From NCBI GenBank assembly GCA_964370635.1, contig CAYJJU010000007.1, positions 44,677 through 108,676 on the forward strand: 64,000 bases of DNA. Direction: 5' to 3'. The stretch comes from SIG603 sp964370635. GTDB lineage: Bacteria; Bacillota; Clostridia; Oscillospirales; Acutalibacteraceae. The notes below the pieces were generated by a model. That model searched no databases. It was not told the origin of the DNA and saw nothing but the letters and a program-made list of their open reading frames with translations. Positions 59,314 through 64,000 of the stretch are shown piece by piece; position 1 is the first letter of the stretch; the number at the start of each line of letters is the position of its first letter. The position numbers were made by a program, and so were the translations under genes.

Positions 59314-60960
59314 CTATTCACTCAAAATTCGTTCTATCTCCGCTATCACTTCACGTCCGCCTACCGTGTCGAGGCCGTTTCTTATAAGCTCAATTATCTC
59401 CTGATATTCTAAGCTCTGGTACTCTTCTACCACTTGCCCGACATAACTTGCTATGAAGTCAGTCCCCTGAAACTCATGGTTTATGCTGTCCATCTGTTCA
59501 ATTTGCAAATTGTACGCTATCTCCCAGTTTTCCCCATAAAACGCCTTGCTAATTTCACTTAATACTTCTTTACTTTTTTCATTTACATTTTCTGTCACGG
59601 TCTTATCAATCAAATTGCTTATATCTAAATCATAAAAACTACCCTTAACCGCCTTTTGTTCAAACTCCATTAAAATCTCCGATTTATTTTCCATCTCGTA
59701 AATTGTAGGTGTAGACAAATATCTGTTTGTAATAGTTGCACTTTGTCCCGAAAAATATATACCTTTATATATTGGATCCATTTCTCCGCTAATCGGAAAA
59801 ATTCTACCGTCGTCTGACATCGTATAATGTGCACCCTCTACTCCATATGAAATTAAATCAATAAGTCCTTTATCCGACATTAGTTTTGTCAAAAAATCCA
59901 GACTTTCATCTACGTATTCACCACTTTTACTCACGCTCATTCCATTCCCTATCGGGTAGTCTAAGTATACATGCTCGCTTATTGGAATTATCAAATAATC
60001 TTCCTCATTTTTTGCAAACTCACCGTTTTCGTCTAGCAAATGTGGGCGATGCATTTCTAAAGTCGGATCAAAATATTCCAAATATGCAATAAACCAGTGT
60101 GTAATATTCGGTTGTTCATATGTACTGCTCACCATCAAACCATCTTGTGCGTAGTTGTAGACTGCCTCAAACAGCTTCATATTTTCTTCTAAATCTAAAA
60201 AATATGAAACCTCCTTGCTCTCCCTGTCAATGAAGAAATGATTTCCATATTTAAAAAATTTATTGTTTATTCCATAATAATGTTCCTTGACTATAGGCCT
60301 AATTTGCTCTTTTTCATACACTTCATACATTAAATCATGAAGCTCATCAAACGGTACTTTAAAATCTTCCTCTGTGCAGCCGTATTTTTCCATAATGCTA
60401 ATATTTACCATATATGCAGGAGAGGTTGATACATGATAGTATGATTGTACCCCATAAATATTTTCTTCAAACTTTAACTCTTCCCATACATATTCGGGCA
60501 AAGAGCTTTTTAACGCTTCTCCATTGTCACTTTCTAAATATTCATTAAGCACATATGCATGTTCGGCTATCTGTGTTTCATCCCTCTGACTATCCCAATT
60601 AAAGTATAAATCAATCTTTTCTCCGCTGTCCAGCTTGCCAAATAATTCCTCATTGTAATTATCATAATTTAAGTCGATAAAATTCAGCTTGTAATCTGTG
60701 CCCATGTCATAAAGATATTTATTGACGGCCTTTAAGGTAAGTTCGTCAAGCATCAGTAAATCAGGCACTACTATATCTAGGATTTTCTCCCTGCTATCTG
60801 TAAAATTTTCTATCTCTTCAAGCTCATTAAGACTCTCGTTTTCAGGCGCTAGTGACATTTCTTCACTACCACTCGAAATATTTTCCGCATCATTCGCACT
60901 GCATGACACCAAGAAAATTATGCTAAGACAAAACATTATAAATACCGCAATTTTTTTCAT
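59314..60960 (-). CDS. Array lipoprotein, solute-binding-like family, copy 2
   Basis: A 548-aa lipoprotein (FLVSCSAND). ATG 60960 has GGGAG upstream; the frame opens earlier at 61011, inside the end of the previous gene. Marks: TDSREKILDIVVPDLLMLDE, KAVNKYLYDMGTDYKLNF, SGEKIDLYFNWDS. The end RNGLDTVGGREVIAEIERIL is nearly the same as in the 61004 copy, and the two products have the same length. Confidence 0.8.
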   Translation of the reverse strand: MKKIAVFIMFCLSIIFLVSCSANDAENISSGSEEMSLAPENESLNELEEIENFTDSREKILDIVVPDLLMLDELTLKAVNKYLYDMGTDYKLNFIDLNYDNYNEELFGKLDSGEKIDLYFNWDSQRDETQIAEHAYVLNEYLESDNGEALKSSLPEYVWEELKFEENIYGVQSYYHVSTSPAYMVNISIMEKYGCTEEDFKVPFDELHDLMYEVYEKEQIRPIVKEHYYGINNKFFKYGNHFFIDRESKEVSYFLDLEENMKLFEAVYNYAQDGLMVSSTYEQPNITHWFIAYLEYFDPTLEMHRPHLLDENGEFAKNEEDYLIIPISEHVYLDYPIGNGMSVSKSGEYVDESLDFLTKLMSDKGLIDLISYGVEGAHYTMSDDGRIFPISGEMDPIYKGIYFSGQSATITNRYLSTPTIYEMENKSEILMEFEQKAVKGSFYDLDISNLIDKTVTENVNEKSKEVLSEISKAFYGENWEIAYNLQIEQMDSINHEFQGTDFIASYVGQVVEEYQSLEYQEIIELIRNGLDTVGGREVIAEIERILSE

Positions 60961-61003
60961 TTCTCCCACCCTTTCTATTTTCCCTTTAGCTTTGTTTCTT
61001 TCC

Positions 61004-62650
61004 TTATTCACTCAAAATCCGCTCTATCTCAGCCACAAGCTCTCTACCGCCTACATTGTCAAATCCATTTCGTATTTCTGTCATGAGTTCACTTAAATCT
61101 CCACTGTACTCACTGTCAAAAATTTTGTTTATAGCGTTTGCATACATATTAAATCCCATGTAATAAATATTGTATTTCTTTACATCTTCTATTAAAACGT
61201 CTGCCCACTCTTTTCCGAATTCATTCCACGCTTCTTCCCATTCTTCTGCATACATTTGCTTTATATATGCCTTTTCTCTCTCCTCAACCTCAACTATAGT
61301 TTTTTCAAGCAAACTTTTTTTAATACCTTCATTTATTAATTCATTTATATCAAGTTTTGAAAACTCCGACTTTACCGCAGTTTTTTCATAATCAATGATA
61401 ATCTCTGCCTTATTTTCAAACTCATTGTAAAGTGCTTTTGACAAATATTTATTTCCTATAAGCACGGCACTTGAGTTATAAATATAGTCTTCATAAATGC
61501 CTTGTTCCTCAGCATTATACACGGGCAAAATCTTACCCTCCTCATCAAGTGTATAATGCACATTCTCTATTCCGTGCACAATTAAATTCACTAAATTTTT
61601 ATCGCTCACCATTTTTGTAAGGAAGTCCAAACTTTCCTCTGTATACAGAGAATTTTTACTCACGCTCATTCCATTTAAAATAGGCACATCAACATATGTA
61701 TTATCATCAATCGCTACAACAATGTAATCCTCACCATTTTTACCAGCTAAAAATTCTCTGTGATTTTCTAAATGTGGCTCATATGTTTCGCTGTAGAAAA
61801 CAAACCAGTTCTCATCTGTGACAGTATCAATCGGGTCATATAAAACAAGTCCGTCATTTACATAGGCATCGACGCTTTCAATCAGCTTTTTGCTCTCTGG
61901 TGTATCAAAAAAATAATCGACTTCTTTTGTCTCTCTGTCTATCGAGAAATACTCAATAGCAGGCGTATATCCATCACTAATCCCTTGTAAATTTTCTAAA
62001 AGCAACGGTCGTATGCCTTCTCCATCGGAAACCTCATTTAACATAGGTGAAATAGCGTCTACCGGAACCTTAAAATCATCGTGACTGTATCCGTATTTCT
62101 CCATTAAATCTTTGTTAACTATATACGAAGACTTTGCAGTCACGGGATAATGTAAATATATGCCATAGGTATTTTCCTTCTCCACAAATTCCTGCCACAG
62201 ATATTCGGGCACTGCATTTTGTAAAGCTTTGCCGTTCTCACTTTTTAGATAATCGCCTAGATTTAACGCATAATCCTCAATTTTTTCTTCACCCACAAAA
62301 TCTTCCCATGAAAAGAACAAGTCTGCACTATTTCCCTGTCCTAAAAATTCTAAGACTTTCATATCGTGTGAATATATAAACTCTATCTTGTAATCTGTTT
62401 TGATGTCATAAAGGTATTTATTCATTGCGCTTACGTGCAAGTCGTCAAACTCTTGCATATTAGGCAACAGCACCGTTAAAGTTTTCTCTCTATCATCTAC
62501 AAAATTTTCGAGATCACTTATACTGTTATTTACTAAAGCTACACTCTCCACACTTTCAGCATTTTGTGAGCTTAAATCTCCACCACTACTGCAAGAAACA
62601 AAAATTCCAGTCAACAACAAAACTACCACAAAGATTAATTTTCTTTTCAT
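61004..62650 (-). CDS. Array lipoprotein, solute-binding-like family, copy 1
   Basis: A 548-aa lipoprotein (FVSCSSG). ATG 62650 has AGGGG upstream; in-frame ATGs further up lack a good site. Marks: VDDREKTLTVLLPNMQEFDD, SAMNKYLYDIKTDYKIEFIY, LFFSWEDF. End RNGFDNVGGRELVAEIERIL. First intact gene of the array. Unlike other copies it is not followed directly by a Cys/His-motif gene but by a second solute-binding-like gene. Confidence 0.8.
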   Translation of the reverse strand: MKRKLIFVVVLLLTGIFVSCSSGGDLSSQNAESVESVALVNNSISDLENFVDDREKTLTVLLPNMQEFDDLHVSAMNKYLYDIKTDYKIEFIYSHDMKVLEFLGQGNSADLFFSWEDFVGEEKIEDYALNLGDYLKSENGKALQNAVPEYLWQEFVEKENTYGIYLHYPVTAKSSYIVNKDLMEKYGYSHDDFKVPVDAISPMLNEVSDGEGIRPLLLENLQGISDGYTPAIEYFSIDRETKEVDYFFDTPESKKLIESVDAYVNDGLVLYDPIDTVTDENWFVFYSETYEPHLENHREFLAGKNGEDYIVVAIDDNTYVDVPILNGMSVSKNSLYTEESLDFLTKMVSDKNLVNLIVHGIENVHYTLDEEGKILPVYNAEEQGIYEDYIYNSSAVLIGNKYLSKALYNEFENKAEIIIDYEKTAVKSEFSKLDINELINEGIKKSLLEKTIVEVEEREKAYIKQMYAEEWEEAWNEFGKEWADVLIEDVKKYNIYYMGFNMYANAINKIFDSEYSGDLSELMTEIRNGFDNVGGRELVAEIERILSE

Positions 62651-62685
62651 TTTTACACCCCTCATTTCGCTTATCAATAACTCTC

Positions 62686-62829
62686 CTATATAGTCAAGTC
62701 AAAAGTTGTGCCTTTATTGCCCCCCGTAGTATAACTTTGACCTCTAACTGTAACTCTTACATATACTCTTCCACCGTCAAAATTATCAACCGAAGTTGAT
62801 CCGAATCCAGAATTACCTGTTCTATACAT
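62686..62829 (-). pseudogene. 3' remnant of a small secreted protein gene
   Basis: The 47-codon frame reads MYRTGNSGFGSTSVDNFDGG then RVYVRVTVRGQ and TTFDLTI, aligning with residues ~37-66 of the protein at 54821. The signal peptide is missing; a better ribosome site (AAAGGTG) serves an out-of-frame ATG a few bases upstream that stops after five codons. A deletion has removed the 5' part. It is the first frame after the entry promoter. Confidence 0.7.
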
Positions 62830-62862
62830 AAATTATCATTTAGTCTGCACCTTTATGCAATT

Positions 62863-62931
62863 ACAATACTTTTTATTTCAACAAAAATCAATACCTTTTG
62901 CACCAAATAGCGACTTTAGCGCATGAACGGG
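62863..62931 (-). promoter_or_regulatory. LytTR-type promoter at the array entry
   Basis: On the minus strand CCCGTTCAT (62923-62931), 12 bp, CTATTTGGT (62902-62910), 10 bp, TTGATT (62886-62891), 17 bp, TATTGT (62863-62868). The block aligns without gaps to the internal promoter, including TATTGATTTTTG. The upstream box fits the LytTR consensus better than the downstream one. Confidence 0.72.
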
Positions 62932-63094
62932 AATTTTTATGTATTTATAATTAAATAGTTCAACATTGTAGTTATTTTTAACAACAAATCATCATATGAA
63001 ATTTTTACTTAATCACATTTAAATCTTAAGTAAGTCTGTACAACACAATATTTGACCTTGACATAATAAAGCAAAACAGAATATCTTTGACATA

Positions 63095-63140
63095 TTTTAA
63101 CTTTATTTTAACTTTATTTTAAGTATAACATTAGTACTAT
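63095..63140 (+). promoter_or_regulatory. Direct-repeat promoter with 11-bp phasing
   Basis: TTTTAAC at 63095 and 63106 and TTTTAAG at 63117, exact 11-bp steps, then TACTAT at 63135-63140. This looks like an OmpR/PhoP-type activated promoter. It points at the fragment at 63174 and at the LytTR regulator. The area 62941-63090 holds no gene I can support. Confidence 0.5.
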
Positions 63141-63173
63141 TATTTGGCAATATTATAATTCCTTGCATTTTGA

Positions 63174-63287
63174 GATAAAATATCTAAAAATCTTTCCTTA
63201 TGCGCGGATGAAGATGTTGAAACCATCGCTTATTTAACTGAATATTTTGTCAATAAATATATGAAGAAAAAAGAAAATAATTATTAA
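63174..63287 (+). pseudogene. Gene fragment without start codon
   Basis: An open frame with no start codon until near its end encodes DKISKNLSLCADEDVETIAY and LTEYFVNKYMKKKENNY, then stops 57 nt before the LytTR gene. The composition looks protein-like. I do not recognise the family; it is probably the 3' end of a lost gene. Confidence 0.4.
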
Positions 63288-63288
63288 T

Positions 63289-63317
63289 TTGACAATTTTT
63301 TTAACTTGTAGTAACAT
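63289..63317 (+). promoter_or_regulatory. Promoter of the LytTR regulator gene
   Basis: TTGACA (63289-63294), 17 bp, TAACAT (63312-63317). AGGAGG at 63333-63338 lies 6 nt before ATG 63345. Confidence 0.6.
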
Positions 63318-63344
63318 TTATCTACTAAGCAGAGGAGGTAATTT

Positions 63345-63995
63345 ATGAACATTTTCATTTGTGACGATGAAGACATTTATATTGAACAACTAACGGATTT
63401 ATTAACTAAATATTTTAATGAAAATAAAATAAGCAACGTTAATTTCTATCCATTTTCAAAAGGTGAAGATTTGCTAAAAAGCGAAATTCAACCTGATTTA
63501 GCCTTTTTAGACATAGAAATTGGTACAGGGCTTAGTGGCACACATGTCGGGAAAAAGTTGCAAGAAAGATACCCTAATATCAAAATATTTATAGTTACTT
63601 CTCATATTGAATATGTAAATGAAGCATTTAGATTTTCTTTTTTTAGATATATTTTAAAGCCCATCGAAAAACATATGCTTTTTAGAAATATTTCAGATGC
63701 TTTTTATCAACAAAAAGTTGAGCTTAAAGAAGTACATATTGACATAAAAAGAGATAAAGACGACAGGGATTCCTCAGAAGAAACCATTACCGTCCCTGTA
63801 CGTGACGTTGTCGCAATTACCGTTGATAACAGAGGTACAAGAATTTTCTTAACAAATAGAACTGTTAATTCTAATCAAACTATCTCACATTTTGACAAAC
63901 AGCTCTTAGGCTCCAGTTTTTTTAGGACGCATAGAGATTTTTTAGGGGAACGTGAAAAAAACTCTGTAAATAGTGAAAATCTAGGCTTTCTATGA
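63345..63995 (+). CDS. LytTR-family response regulator, C-terminally shortened
   Basis: A 216-aa protein. Receiver: FICDDEDIYIEQL acidic pair, phospho-Asp in DLAFLDIEIG (about residue 56), KPIEKHM. The LytTR domain starts near 140 with ITVPVRDVVAITVDNRGTRI and reaches FFRTHRDFL. There the family would continue ~40 residues (next motif N-x-YV), but the sequence turns into GEREKNSVNSENLGFL and stops. The other two frames also close at once. The domain therefore looks truncated. It likely evolved to control the adjacent boxed promoters. Confidence 0.78.
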   Translation: MNIFICDDEDIYIEQLTDLLTKYFNENKISNVNFYPFSKGEDLLKSEIQPDLAFLDIEIGTGLSGTHVGKKLQERYPNIKIFIVTSHIEYVNEAFRFSFFRYILKPIEKHMLFRNISDAFYQQKVELKEVHIDIKRDKDDRDSSEETITVPVRDVVAITVDNRGTRIFLTNRTVNSNQTISHFDKQLLGSSFFRTHRDFLGEREKNSVNSENLGFL

Positions 63996-64000
63996 TAAAA

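Overview
The window reads as the chromosome of a low-GC, spore-forming Clostridia-like Firmicute. The evidence is AT-rich DNA, strong GGAGG-type ribosome sites, sigma-A promoters with 17-bp spacers, a lone spoVAE, a spore-cortex PdaA deacetylase, rnpB of the common bacterial type, and many lipoproteins. I cannot name the species.

Layout. 1-3.3 kb: the edge of a probable MBL-fold gene, then a four-gene operon (SPFH membrane protein, ribbon-helix-helix protein, lipoprotein hydrolase, DUF1648 protein). 3.4-5.1 kb: an XRE repressor divergent from a holin-endolysin pair, with a palindrome-rich control region between them. 5.2-10.5 kb: aminotransferase, copy 1 of a dispersed four-hairpin repeat, NUDIX, XRE, nicotinate phosphoribosyltransferase, RNase P RNA, a broken HAD gene and a PH-domain membrane protein. 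10.6-13.1 kb: an MFS exporter and an ArsR-like regulator behind a promoter carrying three copies of one candidate operator half-site. 13.1-22.1 kb: a myo-inositol catabolic locus (iolR-C-B-D-E, an MgtC gene, iolA; iolG divergent), followed by copy 2 of the dispersed repeat. 22.3-30.7 kb: a TSCPD protein, an ABC-2 pair whose ATPase-like subunit lacks a Walker A, an HD hydrolase, lipoproteins, a TIM-barrel isomerase, and a MacB-like ABC protein with a coiled-coil partner. 30.7-32.7 kb: a 35-aa Arg-rich membrane microprotein and an OmpR-type two-component system. Two promoters here carry quartets of TTGAA boxes phased at exactly 11 bp. 32.7-45.7 kb: tRNA-Pro and tRNA-Gln, then housekeeping genes (FAD oxidoreductases, PdaA, O-acetylhomoserine sulfhydrylase, class II aldolase, SpoVAE, split chromate transporter, HAD) and a second microprotein.

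46-64 kb is the most unusual part: a 16-kb array on the minus strand. It holds five large solute-binding-like lipoproteins and four smaller lipoproteins with a conserved C-x4-C-x-H-x4-C motif. It also holds one small secreted protein plus two broken relatives, and it ends in an ABC ATPase and a 698-aa permease that looks like two ABC-2 permeases fused. Three places carry paired 9-bp boxes with 12-bp spacing, 10 bp from a -35 element, matching the geometry of LytTR/AgrA sites. One lies at the array entry, one is internal, and one is an orphan past the end. A LytTR response regulator is encoded divergently beside the entry promoter, but its DNA-binding domain ends early. Perfect 145-bp and 92-bp direct repeats show recent duplication inside the array. 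My working model is a LytTR-controlled surface-lipoprotein and small-secreted-protein system grown by tandem duplication. Its function is not evident from sequence.
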